The translations under genes were made by a program, and so were the position numbers. From positions 4,092,001 through 4,156,000 of the forward strand of contig NZ_SHKK01000001.1 of NCBI RefSeq assembly GCF_004217135.1: 64,000 nucleotides of DNA, read 5' to 3'. Source of the DNA: Micromonospora violae (GTDB taxonomy: Bacteria > Actinomycetota > Actinomycetes > Mycobacteriales > Micromonosporaceae). Under the pieces are notes generated by a model. It was not told where the DNA came from. It searched no databases and worked only from the letters and a program-made list of their open reading frames with translations. Positions 52,972 through 61,567 of the stretch are shown here, piece after piece (position 1 is the stretch's first letter; every line of letters starts with the position of its first letter).

Positions 52972-54459
52972 CTAGCAGCCGTAGACGGAGACGCACACCC
53001 GAACGTCGTACGGGTAGAAGTCAGCCTGCATCATCGGCCAGGCCGAGACGATGCCGATGGGCTGCCCGTTGACCGTGCCGGAGCCCCAGTTCAATCCGAC
53101 GAACGTCACATCGTTGGTGAGCGGGCTGTTGGTCACGCGGAAAACCGGGCCGCCGGAGTCGCCTGGCTGGGACGAGTAGGTCCCGAGGTACTGGCAGTTC
53201 TGGCCGATATTCGGCATGTCCGCGATGTTGCTGATCCGGACGCAACTCTGAGTAATCGTGCCGGTGGTCATGCCGGAGGTACGGCCGACCGCGCGGATGG
53301 CACCGGTGGGCGTTCCAGTAGCCGTGATGCGGTACTTGTCGGAGCCGTTCCAGTTGATGGTGCCGGTGGTCGAGGGCCTGGCGATCCAGCCGGTCGGCGT
53401 GGACGTGTAATCGCCGTCGAACGCCCCGAAAGCCGCGTCGCTGAGCCGGCACTGGTAGCCGGACGGGCACGCCAGCGCGTCCGAGCCGTACGGGTTTCCG
53501 GTGTACAGCGACGGATCGAGCACCTCGTAGCCGATGCGGTTGGCGGTGTTCCACAAGGCACCCCAGGGGATCTCGGGCTGCCAGTGGTACACGTAGTCGG
53601 TCTCGGCGTAATCCGTGGAGCAGTGGGAGTTCGTCAGGTAGCCCGGGACCGCCGGGGAGGTGTTGACGATGCGGGCGGTGACACCCAGGGTGCACGAAGC
53701 CGTGTACCAGATGGTGCCGACGTCCCCGATGACCGGAAGCGCGTACGAGATCTGTTGACCGCCGCTCACCGGCCGGTGGTCGTCCCGGAGCGACTGGCGG
53801 CCGAAGGTCGCCTCGACGACATTCAGCGCATCGCTGGGAACGCCCGCCTTCTTCGCGTACCGGACGATGTCCGCACGCGCCCCCTGGTCGCTGACGCCGA
53901 CGGTGACGGTGTTGTTGCGCTCGTCGGCGTCCGTGAAGGTCACCACGCCGTCAGCGAGCAGCGCGTCCATCACGGTCTGCCACTTCTTCAGCTGCGCGAA
54001 CGTGTACGAGACCTCGACGGTCCGCACGCGGGTGCCCGGCTTTGCGAGCGCCGTGGCGCCCTCGCTGAGAGCCAGCGCTGCGGCCGGCTGCCGGCGGAAC
54101 GCGTCCTGCACATCGGCGGCGACCTGAGCGCCCTGGCGACCGGATCGAGCGACCGCGATGGTCGTCACCGCCCCCGTCGGGCCGTCGTCGAGCCAGATGC
54201 CGGCGAAGTCGGGCACTTCGCTTGTGGCGCGCAGGAGTTGCCCGTCCTCGTCCTCGACGAGCCTCGGCGCGGCACTCCTGCCGACGCTGGCCAACGTCTT
54301 CTGCGCCTTGGCGCGTACCTCGTCGCTGGCGACCAGCGCGTCCGCCGGTGTCTCCGACTTCTCCGACGCAGCGGCCACCTGGCCCTGACCTGCGACGATA
54401 GTTGTGATCAACATTGCGAGAGCGACTGAAGATCGGACGAACCTTCGTCCAACGTGCAT
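52972..54459 (-). CDS. Secreted trypsin-like serine protease
   Basis: This 495-residue protein has a signal peptide (MHVGRRFVRSSVALAMLIT, cleavage near QVAAAS), a propeptide-like region to about 230, and a C-terminal S1 protease domain. That domain has the catalytic histidine in TNSHCS (about 277) and the catalytic serine in QPGDSGGPVF (about 437); the aspartate is probably in a DAAFGAFD segment. Six cysteines suit an exported fold. ATG at 54459 follows GGGGAGG by 4 bp. A consensus -10 (TATAAT) and a 12-bp palindrome lie directly upstream. Confidence 0.85.
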   Translation of the reverse strand: MHVGRRFVRSSVALAMLITTIVAGQGQVAAASEKSETPADALVASDEVRAKAQKTLASVGRSAAPRLVEDEDGQLLRATSEVPDFAGIWLDDGPTGAVTTIAVARSGRQGAQVAADVQDAFRRQPAAALALSEGATALAKPGTRVRTVEVSYTFAQLKKWQTVMDALLADGVVTFTDADERNNTVTVGVSDQGARADIVRYAKKAGVPSDALNVVEATFGRQSLRDDHRPVSGGQQISYALPVIGDVGTIWYTASCTLGVTARIVNTSPAVPGYLTNSHCSTDYAETDYVYHWQPEIPWGALWNTANRIGYEVLDPSLYTGNPYGSDALACPSGYQCRLSDAAFGAFDGDYTSTPTGWIARPSTTGTINWNGSDKYRITATGTPTGAIRAVGRTSGMTTGTITQSCVRISNIADMPNIGQNCQYLGTYSSQPGDSGGPVFRVTNSPLTNDVTFVGLNWGSGTVNGQPIGIVSAWPMMQADFYPYDVRVCVSVYGC

Positions 54460-54472
54460 CGATCCTCCCCGT

Positions 54473-54501
54473 ACCACTAGTGGTGGACGGAGCAGATTAT
54501 A
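54473..54501 (-). promoter_or_regulatory. Promoter with palindromic operator of the secreted protease
   Basis: A perfect TATAAT (54496-54501 on the minus strand) precedes the protease gene. A 12-bp palindrome ACCACTAGTGGT (54473-54484) lies just downstream of it, where a repressor would block transcription. The -35 is not clear. Confidence 0.5.
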
Positions 54502-54858
54502 TAGCCGCCGATCTATTTAAGGATCAATCGAGTGGCGTGCGTCACCCAATCGCCGGGCGGTTGGCCGGCGGGGCGGGGCGGGTCGCGGTGTCCCATATTC
54601 AGTCCCGGGATCACTCCGGGGACCTACCACTGCCCGCCCCCCGTAGCCGCGCTGTCCCGCATGGGGTTGCTCTGACCGGCCAGCTGCGGCTGACCGTAGC
54701 AACCGGGTACGACGTCACCCCGGCCCCACAGCCGCTGTGCTGCTGCTACCTGAGGCATCGGTCCTGATCTCGACGCGGTCTGTCCGGGTCGTCGGCAGCG
54801 TGGCTGACCTGGGAGAACAGTTGGTGGGCCGGAGGTACCACCATGGCCCGGCGCAGGA
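54502..54858. other. Intergenic stretch with no gene seen
   Basis: Apart from the protease promoter at its right-hand edge, no open frame here has convincing codon bias and no RNA gene or strong hairpin was recognised. Confidence 0.4.
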
Positions 54859-55173
54859 TCAGGCGATCTGACGGAGATCGCTGCCGTAGTCGAAGATGAT
54901 CCGCATGCGAGCGCCCAGCGCTCGGGCGTACCGGCTGAGGGTCGCAACCTCGTTGGCCTCCAGGTCGCCATTCTCGATCTGGCTGACCCGGCCCGGCGTG
55001 ACCCCCATCAACTCGGCCACCTGCCGCTGAGTGAGACCCAGCCGCTTACGCTCCTCGGCGAGGTGGAACGCGCTGACCCACGCCTCGGTACGGGCACGCT
55101 CCACATCGAGCGCGTCGTCGTCCCCGTCGTGCAGCTCGGCACGGATGTCGTCCCAGTCATGGAAGTCGCCCAT
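54859..55173 (-). CDS. XRE-family antitoxin (HigA-like)
   Basis: This 104-residue protein has an acidic N-terminus and an HTH (LAEERKRLGLTQRQVAELMG, GRVSQIENGDLEANEV) followed by YARALGARMRIIFDYG, as in actinobacterial HigA/RelB-like antitoxins. The ATG overlaps the stop of the upstream toxin gene by 1 bp, giving the toxin-first order of HigBA systems. It probably represses the pair through the perfect inverted repeat upstream of the toxin. Confidence 0.85.
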   Translation of the reverse strand: MGDFHDWDDIRAELHDGDDDALDVERARTEAWVSAFHLAEERKRLGLTQRQVAELMGVTPGRVSQIENGDLEANEVATLSRYARALGARMRIIFDYGSDLRQIA

Positions 55174-55565
55174 CAGCCCTCCCTCCGCTTCCTCTCAAAG
55201 GCAAGCCAGCCCTCGTACGCGACCTCGGCGACCGGAATTGCTTCCTCGTACCATCGAGACCAGTCGCCGGCCTTATTGCCGGCCACCAACAACACCGCCT
55301 GCGACCAGGGATCGAAGACGAACAGAACCCGGATGGCGACTTCCCGCCCAGACCTCGGTCGCAGCTCCTTGAGGTTGCTGATGTTCGAACCTTTGAGCGT
55401 GTCGACCAGTGGACGCCCCAAACCCGGACCGGCGTCAGCGAGCATGTCGATCGCCACGTTGACCGACCGGTACGTCGCCGGATCGGTAGGGCGGAGCGAG
55501 CGCAACCAGTCGCGGACATCGCTGGTCGTTCTGATCGCCCAGCGACGATCGGAACCGTGAGGCAT
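55173..55565 (-). CDS. RelE/HigB-like toxin
   Basis: This 130-residue protein has the type II toxin pattern: VRDWLRSLRPTDPATYRSVN, GPGLGRPLVDTLKGSNISNL, LKELRPRSGREVAIRVLFVF and LLVAGNKAGDWSRWYEEAIP. HigB/RelE toxins cleave mRNA on the ribosome. ATG at 55565 was chosen because the upstream codons read through the operator. The -10-like TATAGT lies 7 bp before the ATG, so the transcript may be leaderless. It forms an operon with the XRE antitoxin. Confidence 0.85.
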   Translation of the reverse strand: MPHGSDRRWAIRTTSDVRDWLRSLRPTDPATYRSVNVAIDMLADAGPGLGRPLVDTLKGSNISNLKELRPRSGREVAIRVLFVFDPWSQAVLLVAGNKAGDWSRWYEEAIPVAEVAYEGWLAFERKRREG

Positions 55566-55568
55566 GGA

Positions 55569-55596
55569 GCTAACTATAGCCCAGGCTATAGTTAGC
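55569..55596. promoter_or_regulatory. Perfect operator upstream of the HigBA-like operon
   Basis: GCTAACTATAGCC and its complement form a 13-bp perfect inverted repeat around CA, overlapping the presumed -10 (TATAGT on the minus strand) and ending 3 bp before the toxin ATG. It is a strong autoregulation site candidate. Confidence 0.75.
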
Positions 55597-55644
55597 GACA
55601 GCATACGAACCAAGAAGCGCAGTTCGAGACCAGAATGACATCGG

Positions 55645-55718
55645 TGGGGCGGGCGGGACTCGAACCCGCGACCGAGGGATTATGAGTCCCCTGCTCTAAC
55701 CGGCTGAGCTACCGCCCC
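55645..55718 (-). tRNA. tRNA with CAT anticodon (Met elongator or Ile2)
   Basis: A 74-nt cloverleaf is read on the minus strand: acceptor GGGGCGG/CCGCCCC, D-arm GCTCAGCCGGTTAGAGC, anticodon loop CTCATAA (anticodon CAT) and T-arm GGTTCGAGTC. CCA is not encoded. The sequence alone does not tell elongator Met from lysidine-modified Ile2. Confidence 0.93.
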
Positions 55719-55781
55719 GAACACCGCGCCGGATCTTATCCCGCCCGGTGGATCACGGGCCAGCAGCGTTCCAGCCCCACC

Positions 55782-57473
55782 TCATCGACCCCGCCGCCGT
55801 CGCTGCAGCTTCACGATGGGCAACGCGAGAATAACAGTGAGCAGCCAGAGCACCACGACAGCACCCCAGAGCTGTTCCTCGCCCGGTTCGGTCTCGGTGA
55901 GGAGCATGGCGAGGGTCAGCAGCACGCTCAGGGCACCGACCAGGAGGATGCCCATTCCGCTGAGCACCATCACGGGGAGTTCCCACCAGGTGCTGTCGGC
56001 GGATTCCGTGTGCTGCCGTACGGCGGTCTGTGGCTGTGGGATCTCGTCTGGGTCGCGGGCCGGCATGGCGATCTGCCGGTCGTCTGGCACCTTGGCGTCG
56101 ATGGCCGGGATCGTCCCCGGGTTCAGGTTGTACAGGGTGGGCTCGATGTGCAGTGCGATAGCGTCCGAGCCGATGAGCTGGCGGGCGCCGTCCGGCCAGA
56201 CCAGCATGGCGGCGCAGTCGTCGTACCGGACGGTCAGCGGATTGTCGGTCTGCAGAACGGTCACCCCGTCCACGCCGACGCGCAGCGCGGAGTTCCCTTC
56301 CTTCGACGTGTAGGTGGAGCCCTGCAGGATCTCGGTCGAGTGAGTGGGTGCGGCGACGAAGCCGGCCCAGTCGGCGCTGAGTCCGCCGGGCACCATCAGC
56401 AGCGCCGACGCGGACATCTCTTTCGCCACCTCGTGCAGGGCGGCGAGGTCGACGGCCTTGAGCTCGACCCGGTGCTCGTCGACGGTGCGGGTCGGTTCTC
56501 CGGCCAGGAGGTCGAGGGCGTACGACGGCAGCCGTGCCGCGTCCACCTCGGCGATGCCGAGGATGTCTTCCCGCTTGGCGATGGTGGCGTCGAGATCCGC
56601 CTGTTCGATTCGGCCGACTCGCATCTTGGCCAACACGTCGATGAAGCCGCCGAGCACCGCGTCCTGCTTCTCCGGTAGCGCGTCGGCAAGTGCCCGCAGC
56701 GTGGCGTAGCCGTCGCCGCGCGGCTCGTACCCCGTGGTGGTGGTGTAGGAGAGGCCGGCGTCCTGGCGCAACGAGCGGTACAGCTCCCGTTCCAGCACGC
56801 CGCTGAAGACACTGGCGGCGGCGCTCCGCCGCACCACCGAGTCGAGCACGACGGCCCGGGAGCCGTTCACGAAGTACGCGGGCGTCTGGGGCAGCGCCGA
56901 CGACGCCGTCGGTACGGGCTGGCGGGTTCCGGTGGGCAGCGCCAACCGCAGGTCGGCGGGCACCCGATCACCGGCGATCCAGAGCACCGCGTTCTCCCGG
57001 GTGAGCCACCGGGCGGCCCACTCGCGCAGGTCGTCGGCGGTGAGCGCGCCCAGGCCCCACTCGGGGTAGCTGGTCAGCCCGTAGTCCCGGGCACCGTGTC
57101 GCCACAGTGGGATGTTGTCGACTGCGGCGCCGCCCCGACTGCTCCACTCGGTCCGCAGGATCTCCTTCTCGACGTCCAGCCTCGCTAGCGGCAGGTTGGT
57201 GAGGTTCCCGCAGACAGCGGTGAGGAAGGCCGCGATGTCCGCGTCGGAGCCCTGGGTGTGGAACGTGGTGAACGCCTGGGCGGTCGCCCCGTTGACGTGG
57301 TAGTCGGCCAGGCCGAGCGGCGCGAGCGCGAGGTGCTCGATGAGGTGGGTGATGCCGGAGCTGGCGAGCGTCTCGTCGGCGGTGCCGACCCGGAAGGTCA
57401 GCCCGGCGCGCATCGGCCCGCCGGTGGCGGCGAGGAGCGTGGGCACCCCGTCCACGTCCAGGTGTTGGATCAT
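55782..57473 (-). CDS. Membrane-anchored M16-type peptidase-like protein
   Basis: This 563-residue protein carries the inverted zinc motif of M16 peptidases, HLIEH (about 45-49), and a distal glutamate region LDVEKEILRTEW. A second M16-like half follows, then a C-terminal domain with two membrane helices (about 500-555) and a basic end. Most M16 enzymes are soluble, so the C-terminal anchor is unusual. The ATG at 57473 overlaps the TPR gene stop (ATGA). Frames extending further 5' were rejected as they run through the TPR gene. Confidence 0.75.
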   Translation of the reverse strand: MIQHLDVDGVPTLLAATGGPMRAGLTFRVGTADETLASSGITHLIEHLALAPLGLADYHVNGATAQAFTTFHTQGSDADIAAFLTAVCGNLTNLPLARLDVEKEILRTEWSSRGGAAVDNIPLWRHGARDYGLTSYPEWGLGALTADDLREWAARWLTRENAVLWIAGDRVPADLRLALPTGTRQPVPTASSALPQTPAYFVNGSRAVVLDSVVRRSAAASVFSGVLERELYRSLRQDAGLSYTTTTGYEPRGDGYATLRALADALPEKQDAVLGGFIDVLAKMRVGRIEQADLDATIAKREDILGIAEVDAARLPSYALDLLAGEPTRTVDEHRVELKAVDLAALHEVAKEMSASALLMVPGGLSADWAGFVAAPTHSTEILQGSTYTSKEGNSALRVGVDGVTVLQTDNPLTVRYDDCAAMLVWPDGARQLIGSDAIALHIEPTLYNLNPGTIPAIDAKVPDDRQIAMPARDPDEIPQPQTAVRQHTESADSTWWELPVMVLSGMGILLVGALSVLLTLAMLLTETEPGEEQLWGAVVVLWLLTVILALPIVKLQRRRRGR

Positions 57474-58429
57474 GACTGGCCGCCCTTCGCGTACGCCTTG
57501 GCGCGGTACTTCGTGAAGCCTGCGACTCCGTCGACGTAGTCCCAGGGGTAGTCGGTGCCCCGGTTTCCGAGGGCGGTGAACTGGCTGGCGGCGGCGGTCC
57601 ACTGCTCGGTCAGGCTGAAGATCAGCGCGAACGCCGAGCGAACTGACACCCAGCCGGGCCCGTCGACGAAGTCGGGGTGCAGCACGGACCGCTGCCCGGC
57701 CTGCATGACCTCGTCGACCACCGCGGTGTCGCGCAGGTACGCGGCACTCTCCCGTTCGGTGTCGAACTCCAGCCAGCGTTCGAGGTGCGCCTCGGCGATC
57801 AGGACCGCGTTGTGCGCCCCGTCCGGGGCGGCCTGGGTGCACTCCCTGGCGAAGCCGAACGCGCGGTCCCAGGTGCCGCTCCACTTCGGGCAGAACTGCT
57901 GGAGCAGGCTCGACTGCGCGGGCGCGTGGTGCGGGTGGTGCTGTGCGAGACGGTCGTAGCGGCGGCGCGCTTCGGCCTGTCCCAGTTGGAGGCCACGGTT
58001 GTTGGTGATCCGTTGGGTCCAGGCGGCCGCATCGTCCGGGTACCGGGCGGTGACGTCGATGAGCACCCGCTCGGAGCGGCGCAGGTGTTCGTGGAACTGG
58101 GCGAACTGGGACCGGCTGACGTGCTGCGCGCGGTAGGAGCTGCGGATCCGCCAGCCGGCGCGAATCAGGTAGGCGCCGAGCAGCAGGCCGGCGTGGGGGT
58201 CCTCGGGGTTGTCGTCGTACGCCCGCTGGAGAAACGCCTCGATCCCGGGCCGATCGGCGACGACCCCGGCCAGCATCGTCCGGGCGTCCGGGTCGCGGTC
58301 GGCGACCATGGCGCGAACGGCGGGCCAGTCGGCGGCATCGAGGGCCGTGCGCAGATTCTTGACCTCGGGGTACGCGGCACCGGCGTCGAAGGTGGGGGCC
58401 GGTAGGGGGGCGGGCATGGCGGGGATCAT
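57470..58429 (-). CDS. TPR-like hypothetical protein coupled to the M16 gene
   Basis: The 319-residue protein is composed of helical repeats with AYDDNPEDPHAGLLLGAYLI, RYPDDAAAWTQRI and ARECTQAAPDGAHNAVLIAE, consistent with degenerate TPR-like repeats. There is no signal peptide. Its stop overlaps the M16 gene start, so it is the upstream gene of a two-gene operon. Possibly a substrate-binding or scaffold partner of the M16-like protein. Confidence 0.62.
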   Translation of the reverse strand: MIPAMPAPLPAPTFDAGAAYPEVKNLRTALDAADWPAVRAMVADRDPDARTMLAGVVADRPGIEAFLQRAYDDNPEDPHAGLLLGAYLIRAGWRIRSSYRAQHVSRSQFAQFHEHLRRSERVLIDVTARYPDDAAAWTQRITNNRGLQLGQAEARRRYDRLAQHHPHHAPAQSSLLQQFCPKWSGTWDRAFGFARECTQAAPDGAHNAVLIAEAHLERWLEFDTERESAAYLRDTAVVDEVMQAGQRSVLHPDFVDGPGWVSVRSAFALIFSLTEQWTAAASQFTALGNRGTDYPWDYVDGVAGFTKYRAKAYAKGGQS

Positions 58430-58439
58430 AGGTGATCAT

Positions 58440-58735
58440 TTACGGCTGCGGTGCCCTCATTTTGCGGCGGGTATCGACCGGTACGCAGCTCGTTCAGCAC
58501 CGCGCCGGCGGCGCGCCATCCGCTGGTGAGAGCACCCTGGATCGATGGGTTGTCCGGTGGTCACCGGCCACGAACGGGCCCTCCCCCAACGCCACCGGTT
58601 TGCGCAGCCGCCCCTGCGGCGGGGCGCGGCGGGGATGGCCGCGGTGGCGCGGTGGTTTCAGCCGGCGGCGCACCGGCCGTACAGCCGGGTCAACTCGGCC
58701 CGAATGGTCGGCTCGGGTGGGGCTGACCGGTGACG
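58440..58735 (-). pseudogene. Remnant of the C-terminus of an FAD-dependent amine oxidase/desaturase
   Basis: On the minus strand, GRLRKPVALGEGPFVAGDHR and, after a one-base shift, PSIQGALTSGWRAAGAVLNE are read, followed by LRTGRYPPQN. These are the conserved C-terminal FAD-binding sequences of phytoene desaturase/amine oxidase-like proteins. Several frameshifts and the missing N-terminal part show it is decayed. It lies between the TPR gene and the MMPL gene. Confidence 0.6.
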
Positions 58736-58745
58736 CGCGACCGTC

Positions 58746-60863
58746 TCAACCACCGTCGCGCGCCGCCCGCTCACCGTTCGCCCGGGACAACCGGCCCGGC
58801 CACCAGACCTTCGGCCCGATGTCGTACGCGAGCGCCGGCACCAGCAGCGACCGGACGATGATCGTGTCGATCAGCACCCCGAGCGCGACCGCCGTACCCA
58901 GCTCGACGAGCACCACCAGCGGTAGGACAGCCAGCGCGGAGAAGGTCGCGGCGAGCACGATGCCGGCGGAGGTGATCACCCCGCCGGTGACGGCGAGGCC
59001 GCCGAGCACCCCGGCCCGGGTGCCACGCTTGACCGACTCTTCACGGACGCGGCTCATCAGGAAGATGTTGTAGTCGATGCCGAGCGCGACCAGGAAGACG
59101 AACGCGAACAGCGGGAACGCCGCGTCCACGCCGGGGAAGTCGAAGACGTACCGGAACAGCAGGGCGCAGAGGCCGAGGGTGGCCGCGAAGCTGAGCAGCA
59201 CGGTGGCGATCAGCAGCAGCGGGGCGAGCAGCGCGCGCAGCAGCACGGCCAGGATGACCGCGATGACCACCAGCACCACCGGGATGATGACGTTCTGGTC
59301 GCGCTTCGCGGCGTCCGAGGTGTCCACGTTGATCGCGGTGAAGCCACCGACCACCGCGTCCGCGTCGGGCACCCGGTGGACGGCCACGCGCAGCTCGCGA
59401 ATGGTCCGCTCGGCGCCGTCGCTGTCGGGTGGGTCGGACAGGGTCGCCTCCAGCTGCACCCGCCCGTCGACGACCTTCGGGGCGGCGTTCTCCTCGGGTG
59501 GGCCGGTCTGCGGGCCGGCCGGTAGGGGGCGGACGTCGGCGACGCCGGGCACGTCCTTCGCCACCTGGGCGACCTGTCGGGCGGTCCGCTCGGCGGTGAA
59601 GATGGTGGCCGGGCTGCCGGTGCCGGCCGGATAGTGGCGGGAAATCACCTCCTGGCCGTCGACCGAGTCGGTGCGCTGGGTGAACAGGTCGGACTGGCCG
59701 AGGGTGGTCGCGCCGAGCTGGGTGAGGCCGAACGTCAGCAGGGCCAGCACGACGGCGGTGCTCAGCCAGATCGGCCGGGCGTGCCGGGCGACGAAGCCGG
59801 CGATGCGGCTCCAGATGCCGTGTTCGGCCCGCGGGTCGGCCTGGTCGGCTCGGGGCCGTCGGGGCCAGAACGCCCACCGCCCGCCGAGCACCAGCAGCGC
59901 GGGCAGGAAGGTGAGCATCACCAGCAGGGTGGCGGCGATGCCGATGGCGGCGACCGGGCCGAGCGCCCGGTTGGAGTTGAGGCTGGACAGCAGCAGGCAG
60001 AGCAGGCTGACGATGACCGTGCCGCCGGACGCGATGATGGCCGGTGCCGCACCCTTCCAGGCGGTCTTCATGGCGGGCCAGGGGCGGTCGTGCCGGTGCA
60101 GCTCCTCCCGGTACCGGGCGATCATCAGCAGCGCGTAGTCGGTGCCGGCGCCGAAGACCAGCACGGTGAGGATGCCCTGGGCCTGCCCGTTGAGCTTGAC
60201 CACGTCGGCGTCGGCGAGCAGGTAGACGAAGACCGAGGCGAGGGCGTACGACATCCCGGCGGCGAGCAGCGGGAAGATCCAGAGGACCGGGCTGCGGTAG
60301 ACGACCAGCAGGATGATCAGCACCACGACCAGGGTGACCAGCAGCAGTGGTCCGTCGATGGCAGAGAAGACTTTGATCAGGTCGGCGAGCAGACCGGCCG
60401 GGCCGGCGACGTCCACGGTGAGGCCGTCCCGGTCGCCGCCGGTGATGTCGCGGAGCTGGTCGACGATCGCGCCGATCTCCTCACCTTCGGCGTCGTCCAC
60501 CGGTACGACGACCTGGAGCGCCTGGCCGTCCTGGCTGGGGATGGGTGGGGGTAGGGGGGTGACCACGCCGGGGATCTGGGCGAACCGGGCGGCGTCGGCG
60601 CTCACCCGTTGCCGGTCCGCGTCGGTGATCCCGGTGGGCCGGGCGTAGACGACCAGGGCCGGGATGGTCTGCCGGTCGACGAACTCGCCAGCGAGGTCCT
60701 GCGCCCGGGTCGCCTCGGCGTCGGTGGGCAGGAAGGCCGCGTTGTCGTTGGTGGCGACCTCGCTGAGACGCCCGGCGTACGGGCCGGCCACGCCCCCGAT
60801 CACCAACCAGGCCAGCACGACCGCCACGGCGATCAGCGTGGCCCTGCCGCCCCGCCCCGACAT
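58746..60863 (-). CDS. MMPL/RND-family membrane transporter
   Basis: This protein of about 705 residues has the two-repeat MMPL architecture: an N-terminal helix, a periplasmic loop (to about 165), a block of helices with GAGTDYALLMIARYREEL (about 245), and a second repeat ending with ALGIDYNIFLMSRVREE near the C-terminus. These transporters export lipids, siderophores or drugs in actinobacteria. ATG at 60863 is preferred; GTG two codons earlier is also possible. No regulator is adjacent. Confidence 0.9.
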   Translation of the reverse strand: MSGRGGRATLIAVAVVLAWLVIGGVAGPYAGRLSEVATNDNAAFLPTDAEATRAQDLAGEFVDRQTIPALVVYARPTGITDADRQRVSADAARFAQIPGVVTPLPPPIPSQDGQALQVVVPVDDAEGEEIGAIVDQLRDITGGDRDGLTVDVAGPAGLLADLIKVFSAIDGPLLLVTLVVVLIILLVVYRSPVLWIFPLLAAGMSYALASVFVYLLADADVVKLNGQAQGILTVLVFGAGTDYALLMIARYREELHRHDRPWPAMKTAWKGAAPAIIASGGTVIVSLLCLLLSSLNSNRALGPVAAIGIAATLLVMLTFLPALLVLGGRWAFWPRRPRADQADPRAEHGIWSRIAGFVARHARPIWLSTAVVLALLTFGLTQLGATTLGQSDLFTQRTDSVDGQEVISRHYPAGTGSPATIFTAERTARQVAQVAKDVPGVADVRPLPAGPQTGPPEENAAPKVVDGRVQLEATLSDPPDSDGAERTIRELRVAVHRVPDADAVVGGFTAINVDTSDAAKRDQNVIIPVVLVVIAVILAVLLRALLAPLLLIATVLLSFAATLGLCALLFRYVFDFPGVDAAFPLFAFVFLVALGIDYNIFLMSRVREESVKRGTRAGVLGGLAVTGGVITSAGIVLAATFSALAVLPLVVLVELGTAVALGVLIDTIIVRSLLVPALAYDIGPKVWWPGRLSRANGERAARDGG

Positions 60864-60948
60864 CCCCACTCACACCCCCAAAAGGCCGGCCCACACACCG
60901 CCCATCCTGCCGCCAAAACATCCACTAAAAGCACAAACCCGGCATCCC

Positions 60949-61068
60949 CGCCCGCGTCGATCAAGGAGTTGCGGTGCTGCGCGTCCAACACCTCCGCCCG
61001 CGTCGATCAAGGAGTTGCGGTGCTGCGCGTCCGACACCTCCGCCCGCGTCGATCAAGGAGTTGTGGTG
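60949..61068. repeat. 46-bp tandem direct repeats (2.6 copies)
   Basis: Two full 46-bp units (60949-60994 and 60995-61040) differ at one base. A third unit is complete for its first 25 or so bases (CGCCCGCGTCGATCAAGGAG...) and then diverges. They sit between the MMPL gene and tRNA-Asn. Origin is presumably local duplication of a REP-like element. Confidence 0.75.
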
Positions 61069-61122
61069 GTGGACGAAGGTGACAGAACGGCATAACTCCG
61101 GCACCACAACTCCATGATCGAC
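61048..61122. repeat. Inverted repeat ending the tandem array
   Basis: The end of the third unit (61048-61068) is matched by its complement at 61102-61122, 20 of 21 bases. The same GATCA-x-GGAGTTGTGGTG core occurs in each tandem unit. It may act as a terminator or REP-type element. Confidence 0.55.
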
Positions 61123-61233
61123 CCGGCTCAGGGGCGTGGGTGGGGCCGGGCGGGGCGGGGGGTGGGGTGGGGTGGGTGGGGGGATATGACTAACGCCCGT
61201 TGGCCGGGGCCGACGGGCGTTGTGGTGGAGAAG

Positions 61234-61306
61234 CTCCCCCGATTGGACTCGAACCAATAACCTGCCGGTTAACAGCCGGCTGCTCTGCCAATTGAGCTAC
61301 AGGGGA
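61234..61306 (-). tRNA. tRNA-Asn (GTT)
   Basis: A 73-nt cloverleaf is read on the minus strand: acceptor TCCCCTG/CGGGGGA, D-arm GCTCAATTGGCAGAGC, anticodon loop CTGTTAA (anticodon GTT) and T-arm GGTTCGAGTC, with discriminator G. CCA is not encoded. The 260 bp to its right holds no recognisable gene. Confidence 0.95.
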
Positions 61307-61567
61307 TCGTGCACCGCTCGGCTTCGGATCTCCCCGACGCCGTGCGACGGGACAAGAGTACAGGACATCCCCCGGTGGTGGTCCAGTGGGTTCCCTCCCC
61401 GCCGGCGCATTGACAAACGGGGTAAATCGCCATCCCGGCACAAGCATGCTTGAGCGCAGAGCAGGATGGGTAGTTAGCTGCGGACAGAGGACGCAGGCGC
61501 GAACAGGTCGCCTTCCGGCGGGGCAACTCGGCGGGGTGACGGCGCGTCAGGTACGGAAGGAGCCGCC

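Noticed and set aside
55645..55718. Integration (att) site at the tRNA gene
   Set aside because: No integrase gene and no repeat of the tRNA 3' end were seen nearby.
55782..58439. A single 885-residue protein covering the M16 and TPR genes
   Set aside because: The first 320 codons of that frame are arginine-rich antisense-like composition; a better TPR-like protein is in the overlapping frame, ending at the M16 ATG.
60949..61068. CRISPR array
   Set aside because: The units abut without spacers and no cas gene is near; these are plain tandem repeats.
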